Source of the DNA: Lobosporangium transversale
Taxonomy: Eukaryota > Mortierellomycota > Mortierellomycetes > Mortierellales > Mortierellaceae
Reading direction: 5' to 3'
Assembly (NCBI RefSeq): GCF_002105155.1
Contig: NW_019028990.1
Coordinates: 365,501 to 429,500 of the forward strand
DNA length: 64,000 nucleotides
Part shown: positions 47,087-60,151 of the stretch, piece by piece
Layout: each line of letters begins with the position of its first letter
How positions within the stretch are numbered: the first letter of the stretch is position 1
Notes under the pieces: model-generated
Told to the model about the DNA's origin: nothing
Database searches by the model: none
What the model saw: only the letters and a program-made list of their open reading frames with translations
Made by a program: the position numbers and the translations under genes

Positions 47087-48541
47087 ATGGTCGCTTTTCG
47101 ATGGACTTCGCCTTTAACACAGGTGATGGCAGTTGGATTCATTTGCTTCTGCTGCCCTGGAATGTTTAACGCCCTCAATTCCCTGAGTGGAGGAGGACAG
47201 CTCGAGTCCAAGGTTGGACAGAACGCAAATGTGGCCCTTTACACATGTTTTGCCATCTTTGGTCTCTTATCTGGAGCGATCCATAATATCTTGGGGCCTC
47301 AATGGACCATTTTTATCGGCTGTTCAACCTATGTCCTCTACGTAGGATCCCTTCTATGTTACAATCATACTCAGAATGGAGCATTTACAATCGCAGCTGG
47401 AGGTATCTTGGGTGTAGGTGCAGGAATGCTTTGGACCGCTCAAGGAGCCATGATGATGGCCTATCCTCATGAACAAGATAAAGGCAAATACATCGGATAC
47501 TTTTGGGCTATCTTCAACATGGGGGCTGTCCTTGGATCCGTCATTGCTTTAGGTATCAACTTTCATGTTATAGAAGCTAAAAGATTAGGTGATGCCACCT
47601 ATGCTGCATTTTTGTCCATCATGGCTGTTGGTACGTTGATTGCTCTGTCATTAGCCTCCCCTCGGAAGGTGACCCATTCTAATGGAGACCATATTCTGAT
47701 ACAGCCGTTTCCAACTTGGTGGGGGGAACTGAAAGCGATCTTTGGACTCTTTTTGGATTGGAGAATGGTGGTCCTGATTCCTATGTTCCTGTCCTCCAAT
47801 TGGTTTTATTCCTATCATTTCTCAACTGTGAACGGTCGTTACTTTTCAATCCGATCTCAATCTCTCAACAATATCCTCTATTGGGCTTCACAGATTGCAG
47901 GATCTTATTCATTTGCTCGTGTTTTGGATTATCAAGGAATCAATCGAAGGAGAAGAGCAGTTTGGGGGCTAGTGATCATCACCATTGCATTTGTGTCTAC
48001 ATGGATCGGAGGGATCTTCTTCCAAAGAACATACACGATCAATGATCCCAAACCAAATCACGATTTTAAGGAAGGACGCTCATATGTGGGTCCTATGTTT
48101 TTGTACATGTTTTATGGCTTGAATGATGCGGCCTGGCAGACTTTTATTTATTGGTTGATGGGTGCATTGTCGAATGATGCGACAGTTCTATCTCGATATG
48201 CTGGATTCTACAAGTGTATTCAATCCAGTGGAGCTGCAATTTCATGGCGGTAAGTGGATGAGAGAACACTTACAAGGAATAGGTCCATTTGCTATCTCTT
48301 TCTTTACTAATGTTTTCTTCGTATTTCCCTTTTTCCTTTTTTCAGGATCAATGCTGTTGGCACCAATTATATGGTCGAATTGATTATTTGCTTTGCCTTG
48401 CTGGCGGCTGCCATCCCCGGCGCACTCTTTCTAGCATTACGCATTAAGGATCATAGCGAGGATGCAACAGATTATCATTCAAATGGAGTAGTAACGCCGA
48501 CTGTCGAACAGAAGCGTGAAGAACCAGGAGTAGTTTCTTAA
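47087..48541 (+). CDS. UNC93-like major facilitator family membrane protein
   Basis: Exons 47087-48249 and 48346-48541 join in frame to 452 residues. About eleven to twelve hydrophobic segments are visible. The first is VMAVGFICFCCPGMFNALNSLSGGGQ, matching the UNC93-type start. GAIHNILGPQW, GVGAGMLWTAQGAMMMAYP and KGKYIGYFWAIFNMGAVLGS are diagnostic for fungal UNC93-like proteins. The C-terminal half has FLSSNWFYSYHFSTVNGRYFS and FLYMFYGLNDAAWQTFIYW, followed by a short cytosolic tail. Substrate is unknown; animal UNC93 members act as trafficking chaperones or channel regulators. The chosen ATG gives a normal N-terminus; an upstream frame extension is rejected. Confidence 0.92.
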
Positions 48542-48790
48542 TACCTTACCCCTCCCACCTCTCTAACTATTAATATAAAAATCACCAACGTACGTTTACG
48601 AGTTTGTATTTTATAAATAAATACGCCACCATAGCGATTGTTCTTTTTAATTTTGGTGGTATTCACTCTTCTTTTCAAAAAAAAAAAAAAAAAAAAAAAA
48701 ACGATTCAGTGATTCAGTCATTCAAATACAGAGAACGAGCTGCATGCATGCTCCCTCTCATTCATAAACAGGAATCAACTTAAAAAACGA

Positions 48791-50865
48791 ATGGGAACAG
48801 GAAGGAGGCATGACATGCAGAACTTGGATGAGCAGGAGAAGATAGAAAGCCGTGTAAACGACGATGGCGAGGACACAGATAAAAACGAGAACGATGGCGA
48901 TGATCATCCGAGCTACTGTGTTATTTGCCTGAATAGCTGCGAGGATCGGACAGTGCTCGAGCCATGTCATCGTAAGTAGCCTCAGTGAAGTGAAGTGCGT
49001 TGAGTTCTCCAATTGATGATTTATTCAAAGGTTATTAATGATCTTTATATATAAAAACAAAAAGATGAATTCTGTTTTCATTGTATCCTTCAATGGTCCA
49101 TGGTGTCGCACTCGTGCCCGCTCTGTGTCCAGATTTTCGACAGTTGTATCCATGAAATCAAGGACGACCACCACTATACAGTTGTAAAGTTACTTTCAAT
49201 GGTGCATGACCGATGATGATGGAATGTTCGATTACGACATAAAAAAAAGAACTAACAAAGCAAAATGGTCGTGCTGGTATGCATACCTTCTTTGACCCTC
49301 CATTATTCTTTCTAGTATCGATTCGAGCCGCTCGCATCTGCGTCCGCGCCCAAGAGTTCTTCTAACTCCTCATCATCACTATCACCGCTATCAACTAATG
49401 TGAGATTACAGCCACAGCCGATGGCGATTCCCTATGGGATTATTCGTCAACTCTATGGACCACCCCAACGAAGAAGAAGGTTCGGTAGAGGCGATAGGGG
49501 CCCTAGTATGGAAAAAACAGAGACAGAAAACGAACGCACAGTGTCTAATCAACAAGAACAGGCATTAGAAAAACGAAGGTATTTTTTTTTAAAAAAAAAA
49601 AAAAATTAAAAAGGAGTGTCCTTAATATTTTAGAAATATAACTAATGCTTTTTTTTTTTTTTTTTTTCTTTTTTTTTTGCTCCGCCTTCCAAAAAAAAAG
49701 ACACGTCTATCGCCATCGCCTCTTCGTTAAACACATGGGTGCTAACAGGATCTCTGGGTTTCAACAGATAACGCCGGAGACCTTTCGAATCCTACCGCAT
49801 AAGCTCGATCGCCTTATTCCTTGGATCCGACGAGAATTACAGGCGATTTTATCGCTCAATACTGGCAATGTTTCTTCTGGTGACGTCAACAATGACAACA
49901 GTAGTAGCAGCAGCAGCAGTAGTAGTAGTAGTAGCCATAGTGACGCTGTTGCGGCTGCCATGAATCGTTATCAGGAAATCAATACAGGTTTGGAATTGAT
50001 TCGAGAATATGTCATTGCAGTGTTGAAACGGTTTGATCTTCAAACCGATCAGGCTCAGGACTTGCTTCGGGATTTCTTACATGAACATACAGCACATTTT
50101 GTTCATGAACTCGTTGCGTTTGCAAGATCTCCTTATTCAATTGAAGCGTATGATCGGTTAGCGCAGTATGATGATCCAGCAGCAATAACAACGGCTACAA
50201 AGACGAGGACGGCGGTAACAACAATGGCATCAGAACATGTAGGGTCAAGACTCAAATCGTCGTCATCATCTAGGCGTCGTCATATTGGCGCTGGTGATAA
50301 TGAGAGTGACTCTGAATATAGGGGACGAAGTCGAGGACGGTATGGGAACGGTTATAGGAATAGGAGCATCAGTAAAAATCAGACCATCTCCTCTGATGGA
50401 GAGAAAATCCCTAGGACATACATAAAAGACAAGCGCCGTAGGGGTAGTAGAGAAGAGGATCATGATTGGCGGACCCAGCCAGGCAGTGAAAGCAGTAGGA
50501 ATAGAAGAAGAAGAACGGGCTCTTATCCGGGGAATCAAAGTAGGAGTAGGAACAGGAGTAGGAATAGAAGTAGGAGTAGAGGCGAGAACAGGGATAGAAG
50601 CATGAGTAGGAGCAGAGAAGAGTCCAGGAACATGTCCTCCTTGAGTGAAAGTAGAAATGAACGAGTGACAGAGTATGAAAAAAGAAGACCGCAACTATCT
50701 ACAACCGAGAGAGGACATGCACCTGCCGATATCAGATCCTTACCACCCATCAACAATAATAATAGTACCAATGATAATCGAGAGTCACTAAATGCCATCT
50801 TGCGGGCCAAGTTGGCAAAAGAGCAGGAGCTGTATAATGCCAAACATAAGAATAAAGCAACCTGA
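48791..50865 (+). CDS. Topors-like RING-finger E3 ligase with RS-rich tail
   Basis: Exons 48791-48971, 49065-49183, 49316-49578 and 49701-50865 join in frame to 575 residues. The RING is C3HC4 (YCVICLNSCEDRTVLEPCHHEFCFHC...CPLC), split by intron 1. Downstream, RRHVYRHRLFVKHMGANRISGF, ITPETFR and RLIPWIRRELQAIL correspond to the conserved block after the RING in Topors proteins. It then has a poly-Ser run coded by AGT/AGC (about 49900-49935), a helical region and an Arg/Ser-rich tail (GRSRGRYGNGYRNRS, SRSRNRSRNRSRSRG). Topors in animals and its plant/fungal relatives act as nuclear ubiquitin and SUMO ligases. Intron 3 contains both an A run and a T run; its acceptor follows nine A, which is unusual. 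Confidence 0.85.
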
Positions 50866-51866
50866 CCACACAACAAAAAAAAAAAAAAAAAAAAAAAAAA
50901 AAGACACGGAACGAATGCACACCGATCCTTTGTATAGCCTCCAATGCCTCTGCCCAGTATATCTCATTGGGTCATTTGGACACTTGCTCTACAAGAACCG
51001 CAACATTTTGTGGCTTTGGATGAATGAAGGTGAAAGCGCGTAAATGTACAGCACAGCAACAAGTTTCAACTCAAGTAATGATGCCTCTCTTGTGACTTGG
51101 TTACACTTTTTATGATTGGAGTATAGCCCTTGCACAGCACTTGATAACTTTATACCCTCCAGTGGACAACTCAGTAAACTCTACCCTAGCGGTCGGGTGT
51201 TAGATGTCAGATCGCCACTGTACCGGCTTCTTGTTGGTATCCAATCGCTATTCACTGCTGGACTGGAAGCGAACGCTATGATTATTGATATTGTAATCTA
51301 ATCTGTAAATGTCTTGGTCTCTGAGATCATAGTCCGTAAATGCTATGGTTATTGAGGTATTAGCCTGAATATGATTGATTCATCATCATCATCTCTTCGT
51401 TTCCAACACCGAACTAGAGGGGGCTCGTCCTTTTGTCAATAAGATGCCAACCAACTATTACATGTCATTTGATTTTATAATTTATAGGATGTTATTAAAG
51501 CTTTTCATTTTCAGGGAAAGAATGTAGCAAATGGCAAATAACATTGCTACCTGGTCACAATGCGAGAATATTAGTACAATATAATGATGTAAAAAATACC
51601 TATACATTTACTATGTAGAGGCACTTTCTTTACCTTGTAATAACACAAAGTTCGAAGTTACCACATCTCAACGAACTAAGAGAAAAGAGACTATATTGCT
51701 AGTGTCAGGCCACAGCATTTACTGTCACTCGCTTATTCAATCCTCATCAATCCAATTTTATAGGTGTTTCTTGTTAATATCACTTTGCACCTCAAACAAA
51801 AAGTTTAAAAGATGAAAAGGAGTATCGGATCAGCAAACTACTACACCACTTGTTCCGTGGAGATTC

Positions 51867-51904
<38 letters not shown>

Positions 51905-52302
51905 TCAGTTTAGTGCCTCATTTTCAGCAACTTGATATTGGTAGCATAGTCATGTTAAAGGTCAGCAAGTGACCCCCACACTCTTCACATAGTCTTGGTT
52001 TCCAAATATGAGTGAAGTGAAGGAATGCTTGGGGCTGCCCAAAGATGCAGTCTAATAGCATGCTTAATTCCTATTGGGCCATCTCTGTGCTCATCTTCTT
52101 GAAGTGGTTTAAGGCGTTTGTTTTCATGTAGTAAACTAGACACATGCTCTTATACCAGCAGTGAAATGTCCTTTTCAAAAAAAAAAAAAAAAAAAAAAAA
52201 AGATTTTCAACTTCACGTAAATCTTATCCAAATTAGGGTCAAAGCGGCCGCGCAGATATTTTTTTTTTGTGTAGACTGCATGCATGCATACTGCAAAGGA
52301 GG

Positions 52303-52339
<37 letters not shown>

Positions 52340-52737
52340 TCCAACGTGGATAATGGATCAGTGTCACTCCACACCACGCCTATCAGCTGGAGCAACCCAA
52401 GGAAAAAAAAAAAAAAAATACATACTACATGCCATTTAACGAAGAGCGTTTCCTCTCGACAACCTTTTTTTTTTTTTTTTATTTTTTTTTTATATTGTAA
52501 TGGTCGTTGGTATTAATAAATATCTGACCTTGGCTCGACTTGTCCGCTTACCTTTTTCTTTTCTTTTTTTTTTTTTCTCTCACCATTTACTTTTATTTTC
52601 ATCTGATCCTAAAGTCATCTCTTTCATTCTGTGTTGTGCACTTCAATCCAATTTACTCCAAGAAAGTAAAGACAACATTTCATTCCAATTCCTACGCGAC
52701 TCGAGCAAGAGCTATTTTTCAGTACGTTTCCTCCCAG
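50866..52737. other. long intergenic region, no gene supported
   Basis: It holds long homopolymers (A at 50873-50902, T at 51871-51901, A at 52175-52201 and 52306-52338, T at 52465-52494). One 61-codon ATG frame at 51116-51301 has coding-like composition but no homology I recognise and no splice partners. The 200 bases before the next ATG are C/T-rich, a probable promoter/leader. Confidence 0.45.
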
Positions 52738-53872
52738 ATGCAGACATCTGACGTTATTACCCCAGCTGCTTCTCCATCGGAGACATTGTATATTTACAAG
52801 GCACCGTCACTGAAGGCATCCAGTCTGGATTCAAGCGTGAAGTATGAGAAGAAGGCGGAGCAAGTCCATATTAATAGCAAGACGCTTGCGCCAGCGCCAT
52901 TACCTGTAGGGCCTACTACACCGTCTATACTAGGGTCGCTCCTAGAGGGCGGTCTCAAGGGTTGGATTGCCGTTCTAGGCTCTTTCCTCATCCATATGTT
53001 CGTGTTTGCACCCACAGAGTTTGCATTCGGTGTGTTTGTACTTCACTACCAAGACGTATTCCCGAGAGCTGCAGCATCTGAGATTGCGTTTGTAGGGACG
53101 ACAGGCTCAGCCATCACATATATTGCAGGGTTTTTGGCTGGGATTGTAGCAGACCGCTTTGGCTTCAGACCTACGGCCTTTGCTGGGACAGTACTCATGG
53201 CCATGTCCCTCATTGCGGCATCATTTTCATCGCAGGTAAGGACAAGCTTGGTTCTGGAGGAAAGAAAAAGCTCACGAGGAGGTGCATGTGGGTAGATAAA
53301 TGTTCATATCACTGAAGATCTGTACACGAAGGAAGGGGGGTTGCATTTGCCCAAATAACAAATGAACCTGTCTCAATTTCGCACCCATGCAGTTCGTGTT
53401 TGTTATCCTTATTTGTCATTTTTTATTATTTTCTCACTCTCCTTTATTTGTCCTTTTGTCTCTCGCCTCCCCCACACCCCCTTTTTTTTTTTTTTTTTTT
53501 TTTTTTTCGAACGGTGTCATTATTAAGCTTTGGCACTTGTATGTGACCCAAGGTCTATTTTTTGGCGTTGGGGCTTCTTTAACCTACTATCCTGCTATTG
53601 CAGCTCCTTCGCAATACTTTGTCAAGAACCGTGGACTAGCCATCGGGATTGCAGTCTCAGGCACAGGGTTGGGTGGCTTTGCTCTTGCCCCCCTTACAAA
53701 TGCACTTATCAGTAAGGTTGATGTATTTTGGACACTACGGATCCTCGCAATCATGATTTTTATTGTGTGGTAAGTACGCATCTTTTTTGTATCTTTGTGC
53801 GTGTACCAAATTGTGGGGGAAGAAGGCGGGTCAGCCTGTTGAAAGAAAAAAAGAAGTTGAACCCCTTGAACA

Positions 53873-53904
<32 letters not shown>

Positions 53905-54248
53905 TGATCCAGTGGTGGGGCCAGTATGATGATTGCGGAGAAAAAAGTAGATCCTATAGAACAGATTGCTAGTCAGATTAAACAAGAAGAGGAGGCTACC
54001 CGCCAAGATCAAGGACGCACCACCTCCACTGTTAGTGTGGAGGAAAAGAAAGATGAAACTTGTGATTTGGAGATGGCCAAAAATGACAGGGTCAAGGTTG
54101 AGATAGAGGAGAAGCCGTCATTCTGGCAGGCTCTCCATATGTTCAAAGACGTTCGGTTCTTGACGTTGACCATGGCAGAAGTGGCAGCCTCGCTCGGTTA
54201 CCTCATCCCATTGTATTACATGCAGAGTAGGTGATCATTTGACGTTCT

Positions 54249-54283
<35 letters not shown>

Positions 54284-55203
54284 CATTTTACTCTCGCCCA
54301 AGAGCAACCATAGGAGCGCACACAACAAGACGCGCATCATTACATGGCAATGCTGAACATCCGTTATTTTATATTTATTATTTTGACGCTTAAATGCTTA
54401 GAGCAACTTGTAACTTTTTTTTTTCTCACTCCTATTTACACTCTTTAGCGTACGCTGTATACATTGGCTTATCAGCAGACGAAGGTGCTTTGATCCTGGG
54501 CCTATCGAATGGGTCGTCCTTTGTAGGGCGTATTCTGCTGGGGATCATTGCTGACAAAGTCTCTAACACAAAGACCTTGTTGTTCTGCTGTTGGGCCACT
54601 GCGTTCTCTGTCGTCGTTTTCTGGCTTAATGCAAAGTCCTTTGGCATGCTTTTACTAATGGGCGTGACCTTTTGCATGTTTGTTGGTAAGTGACTTTGAA
54701 GAATTAAAAAAAAAAAAAAAAAAAAAAACATTGAAACCTCTCTTCATCCTAGCGCATACTGAACTAAAACCTTTTGATTTGTATATCCCAATGTTTCTAT
54801 TACAGGCGCCTATATATCTCTGGTGCCTGTTGCAGTTGCCGAGTCATTCGGTAAGCCTTTTTTAACTTGTGATTTACTTACTTTTTCTTAACAATGATTC
54901 AATAGTTGATTCACTTGCTCACTTCCCTTCTTTTTCCTTTGTTTAACAAAAGGTACTGACACGATCGCGTCTACGATCGGTCTCATGTACGGCGCAGGGG
55001 GACTGGTCATGTGGGGTGGATCTCCTTTGGCCGGATATATTTTAGACTCGACTCTTCCTAACCTGTCCTATACACCTGTGATTGTTACCGCTGGAGTGTC
55101 CATGGTCGTCGGAGCTATCTGTGTGACCGCATGGGCCTACTTCCATTGGCGGGCTAAGCGACCAGTCACCAAGGACGTTCGCTCCAAGGAGTGTTTGCCC
55201 TGA
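52738..55203 (+). CDS. monocarboxylate-transporter-like MFS permease
   Basis: Six exons (52738-53235, 53528-53769, 53913-54226, 54449-54685, 54806-54850, 54953-55203) join in frame to 528 residues. The sequence has the MCT/SLC16-type fungal pattern. First comes an N-terminal tail, then GGLKGWIAVLGSFLIHM with FAFGVFVLHYQDVFP (helix 1 and loop). GFLAGIVADRFGFRPTAF, GLFFGVGASLTYYPAIAAPSQYF and RGLAIGIAVSGTGLGGFALAP are typical of the family. After a cytosolic loop rich in charged residues, GLSNGSSFVGRILLGIIADK and GLMYGAGGLVMWGGSPLAGYI complete the second half. It probably transports carboxylates or a related solute across the plasma membrane; substrate unknown. Four of the five introns contain T or A runs of about 20-30. 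Confidence 0.92.
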
Positions 55204-55779
55204 AAAGGAACCGAAAGAGATCGGACTTGGAGTCCGCTACATAGTTAAAATACTTTTGTTCGATCGACTTTAACAGCATTGATAATATAACGGCTACTTT
55301 TATCACTTCTACCGGAGTTTTTTATAACTTGCTATTCACTCTGTTGACATGTGCATTGTATGGCTGGATGGTACTAATTTGGGAGATGTCTTTTCTATAG
55401 AAAGGAGCATATATTTACCAATCCAATACGTTGGGAATTTGCGAGGGTGGCAACACCCTAGAGAGCTAATCATATGAAGCTAAAGAGCATAGAGGGGCAA
55501 CCAATGTGTGAGCCCAAGTAGGGTTTATGAGTGTTATGAAAGCGAGACCTAGAATGTATGCCTGGAAAGTAGTAACTACAGAACAACATGTGGACTGTAA
55601 TGGATCTAAAAAAGCCCTCAACTCTTCGCTCTAAACTTCTTCCCTTCTTCTTTCCTTCTTCCTGCTTCCTTCTTCATCTCTTGCTCCAACATTGTCACCA
55701 CCACCAACATCATTATTGTAGACATATCTTTCTTTCTCCTACAGCTGATCCGTCTCTTTCAATCTTTACTCGCACAACC
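55204..55779. other. intergenic region between MFS and ankyrin genes
   Basis: No gene is seen. The right part (about 55640-55780) is C/T-rich with ccttctt and accacca runs, a probable leader of the ankyrin gene. An ATG frame at 55588 overlapping it is not supported. Confidence 0.45.
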
Positions 55780-56510
55780 ATGACAACTGACGAAGGCGCC
55801 AATAACAGTACGTTTTCAACTATGAATAAAGGGGGTTCAAAATAAGGATGAACATATTCATGTGAATGTTCATTAGAAATTCATTCCTCATTCTGATTTC
55901 ATTGAATCTTGTATGTATAGATGAACTTCTGATTGCAGCATGCAGGGAAGACAACCTGGAAATGCTAGAACAAGTTCTCTCTTCAGACCATTCCAGCTAT
56001 GATATCAATCATACAGACGCCTTCGGCAACTCTGCACTTCATTACGCGTAAACTATCATGTCTCAATTGCTTGGATGACATGTGTAAATCTCTGTGGCAC
56101 CATTTTAGACGGATCGAATTGACCTTTTTTCTTTTTTTTCTTTTTTTTTTTAAACAAATAGTGCAAAATACGGATCACAAGGATGTCTGGAGGTTCTGAT
56201 GTATTATGATGGAATTAACGTCAATGTTACAAACAATTCAGAGGGCGATACACCTTTGCACAAAGCTGCTGGATACCAGGATCCAGAGGTTGCACTCGAC
56301 ATGGTCCAACATCTGATCAAGAAAGGTGCCTCAGCTCAAAGTAAGTCCCTTCTCTCAATCTTGGTCTTGATTTCTTTTTTTTTTTTTTTTTTTTTCACCT
56401 TACTGTCCCCTGATCTGATTTTATGGCCGTCAATTTGTGGTGCGGGAATCATGAGAAGAAAGTTCATGCACAATCAGTTAATGGAGCCAATTTTGATGTC
56501 GGGCTTTTGA

Positions 56511-56548
<38 letters not shown>

Positions 56549-56929
56549 GAAGCAGTAGAGTTTATTTTTAACAAAAAGACTATTTATTAACTTGTAACTT
56601 GCTTTAACTTGCATTCAATGTCCTTTAATTATTAGTTCAGAACAAATTGAAGCAGACACCTATAGATGTTGCGCCTAGTGGCACGCATGATGAAATCAAG
56701 AAGTATTTGGAGAAGGCTATCCTTGGGGCACAGGTTGTAAGTGAGAATTGTGATTGACACAATTGCGATGCTGTTTTTTTTTTTTTTTTTTTTTTTTTCA
56801 CTAAACCAAGGATACGTACAATACTAATGAATATGCTTTTTTTTTTTCTTTTTTTCTTGACAGGATCCACGAGACATTCCACAGAGTGATAACGATGAAT
56901 CAGATGGTGAACCAAGCGATGATGATTAA
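55780..56929 (+). CDS. small ankyrin-repeat protein (yeast YGL242C-like)
   Basis: Exons 55780-55807, 55921-56047, 56162-56340, 56636-56736 and 56864-56929 join in frame to 166 residues. Three ankyrin-type units are visible: LLIAACREDNLEMLEQVL with DAFGNSALHYAAKYG; CLEVLMYYDGINVN with EGDTPLHKAAGY; and MVQHLIKKGASAQ with NKLKQTPIDVAPSG. The C-terminus is a short acidic tail (DNDESDGEPSDDD-type). The pattern corresponds to a conserved small fungal ankyrin family of unknown function. Introns 2-4 carry T or A runs. The first exon has only nine complete codons. Confidence 0.85.
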
Positions 56930-58256
56930 ATAGAGAAATAGTCTGCATCTTGATTCTTGATCTAGAGAAGGAAAAATAAATTCTAATGCAAAATCCAATT
57001 TGTTCATGGCGTATGTGTGTTTGTTTGGTTTGTTTATTCGCACACAGAGCTAAGGAAGCATAGCGTATTATGCACTATGCACAGAAAAGGATAATGTCCT
57101 CAGTAAATTTTTTTTTTTGGGTAAATATTCATCTCACGATACGATAGAAGAATTTATTTTTGTTCTTTAACAAATTCATGTTGAAGAGAACAACACAACA
57201 TGCTTTGCCTCTTTACGACTTTTAATTGTCCGGAGAAGGTTGCTTCCTGAAATGGCAAGGCAGGTTATGACAATTCATTCTAGCGGCTCATCAAAGCGAA
57301 TGGCCAATGTCACCATTTGAAGTGGAGCACAAAGCCAAAGATCTATTTAGACTGAGTATCCCTTCAAGAAGCAAGTCTATTTGATCCTTTTGAATTTATA
57401 TGAAAAAGTATTGTCTGACCAAGATAAAGTTTGAACAGCATTCATTTTTTTGAGTGCTCTCTTGGCCCAGGGCTAGAAGATTGGGATAGTTATAGATAAA
57501 AGGAGCGTCCAAGCCCATGCACAGCAGCGGGAGTCAAGGTTTGCTGTAAATGAATCAACATCATCAAGTGAATTGATTAATAGGCATACCTGTTGCCATC
57601 TATAGATCTCTAGTCCAGTGCCGAAGAGGCATGATCAAGGCTACCTCGTATAGTTTTCATTTACTTTGTATGAGTTTAATTGGTGCAAGTTGCAAGCAAC
57701 TGTCGCCAGTAATAGCTAGGATTTTTTTTTACTCAAGGCGGAAACGCGTGTGTCCTAGGTGTCCAACCAATGAAGGTGTTTCAATGTTCCAAGTTTTTTT
57801 TTTTTTTTTTTTTTTTCCGTAGCCTCAGAGAAAAAATTTATGCATGCTGGGAGATGGAACAATCTCTTCTCGATGTATGCATGCAATCCATCCAAGCAAA
57901 GCATGCAAATAATGGGCTCAGTCGAAAGTATACTTTGTCCTTCTCTTCTCTTCTCTTCTCTTCTCTTCTCTTCTTCTTTTCTTTCTTTCTCTCCTCACAC
58001 AATAGCGTCTATCGCTCTTGAGACAATCTTTCCTCCCCTCTTTTTTTTTTTTTTTTTTTTCTGGCACGATTCCTCGATCAGACATGTAAGTGCTTACGCT
58101 GGAGTTGGAGAATATGAAAAGAATATAAATAAAAAAATAAAAACATTATTCATCTACAATATCGCCTACAAACACACCACTCTCATGCTTACATAGTTCT
58201 TGTTCTACTGAAATGAATAGATCAAAGCTGAGAAAGAAGAGAAAAGATCGACAGCC
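56930..58256. other. intergenic region before the NACHT/WD40 gene
   Basis: No gene is supported. A CTTCT tandem array lies at about 57942-57972, and T runs at 57795-57816 and 58041-58060. The last 60 bases before 58257 stay open in the same frame (ATAG acceptor-like site at 58219-58222), so an upstream 5' exon of the next gene may lie here. Confidence 0.45.
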
Positions 58257-60113
58257 ATGCTTGGTGGTATTTACCCCTCCTCACGAAGTGTCCTCTCGCC
58301 ATCAATAGCTCTGAAACTCTTTACTATCTACACCGAGAACGCTCGCGACTATGGCAAAGAGATCGCCTTGGAACTATGTCTGGATGCAGTTGCCGTGCTA
58401 TCTCGAATCCATCGGTCTGTGAGGAAGGCTCTTATCACTTCAACTCGCAATGAGGACAAAACGCTATGCCAAAACGTTGCCACAGCTTACTACGACCTTG
58501 CTCGGTCATTTGAGCGTCTGGGTCAGCCAGATGAAGCTCGAAACAATGACCGAAAAGCAGAAAAGTGGGGATACGTTCAAGGAAGGAACGTTGTCCGCCC
58601 AAGGCCACCATCAATTAGTAGCTCTATCAATGACCTCAACGACAAAGACAGCATCAGCTACAACGATACTAAAAGGCGAGAAAGTACCTGTATTTTTAAC
58701 AGCGAACCTGAAAAGCCGACTAAAATAGTAGAACCCACCACAACAGACGGCACCACAATTATTCCAATACATATATTTAGTCGCGATGTAGCTCCTACGG
58801 CCATCAGATATAGCTTGCCAGATGCGGGTACTCGTCTGAATGATATCGGTCAGCTTGTGTATTGTCTCAGTTTGCTTCCTGGTGCGCCTATCCCTACTAC
58901 TGAACTTAGTGGTGAGGAACGAGAATGGTCTTTGGCCATGTCCAAGGACCGAAGCGAGCAAGAGCGGCTATACAACTTGGCTTCAAATGTGATTACAATG
59001 TTCATCAGTGATGGGATCAAGACCGAGGCTACTGTTACTGAAGTTGTGTCTCTAGCTCCAGTTCTTAGTCGTGATCAATTCAAAGCATTGCTCGCGGCTT
59101 TTACCAACGACATTCAGAAGAGCACCGTTTTGGATACCTATTTATTGGAAGGATTGGGTCAGTTGATGCAGCATGCTCCACTCGGCTACCTTGACTCGGA
59201 TGATATTATCAAAATTCTCGATACTCTCACTTTCTGCTTAAAAGAAGTTAATAGTCAATCCGATGACTACCTTCATCATCTATCTACTGCAGTGTCACGA
59301 GCCCTTGATGTAATGGTTGATAATCAAGTCAAAGGTTTAAAACCAGAGCAACTCCATGAGCCATTAGTTTCATATTTGAAGGGTCTAGAAGATAGTTCAG
59401 ATCCCCATCTAATGTATCATGCAGCCTATGCTTTCCAGGCACTTCAATATATCCCAGACGATGGAACAACGGTACAAGCAATGCTTCGACGAAGATCATC
59501 TGTGTTCCGAGGGACAGTTGGGATAGTGAGTGCGGTCGATGATTTTGATGTGTATGCCTTTTTGGATGAATTAAGTATTATCCAGAAAGAGCTTCCGATG
59601 GTGACAGATGTTATTAATTTGAGTCTGCATGTTTATAATGGGGCAGCATCGCTGTATGAGAGTAAAGAGACTATCAGACAGTGTATACAAGAAGGACTCA
59701 GTTTGAGTCAAAAGACAGCATGGTATCCAGCATTGCGTGGGGCTGATGCTCTAATCCAGACTGGCGAGTTCACCAAATTCAAGACTTTTGTGTGTGAGGT
59801 ACCTTGTCGAAGAGAGCCATCCTTCCTGTGGGGGCTATGTCAACGATTGGGGCAGATTGCAGCTGATACTCAATGGCCTACAGATGCCCGACAGGATGCA
59901 GTCGCATTCCTTGGTGAGATCTACAAGAATGACAACGATTGGGGCCATTATGTCCACATTAAGCAATGGATCCTTGCAATATTGAAGAGGTTGATGTGGT
60001 TGTCAAAAGAGAGTCTGCTGGGTGAGTAGAGAAGATGGCTTTAGCTTTGAAAAAAATTTACCCCGTTGTGTGAGAAGTCAGCTAATGATAGTGCATTGTG
60101 ATCCTCCAATTTT

Positions 60114-60151
<38 letters not shown>

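Noticed and set aside
51116..51301. 61-codon ATG frame in the intergenic region
   Set aside because: Coding-like composition but isolated, no family, no exons; left as intergenic.
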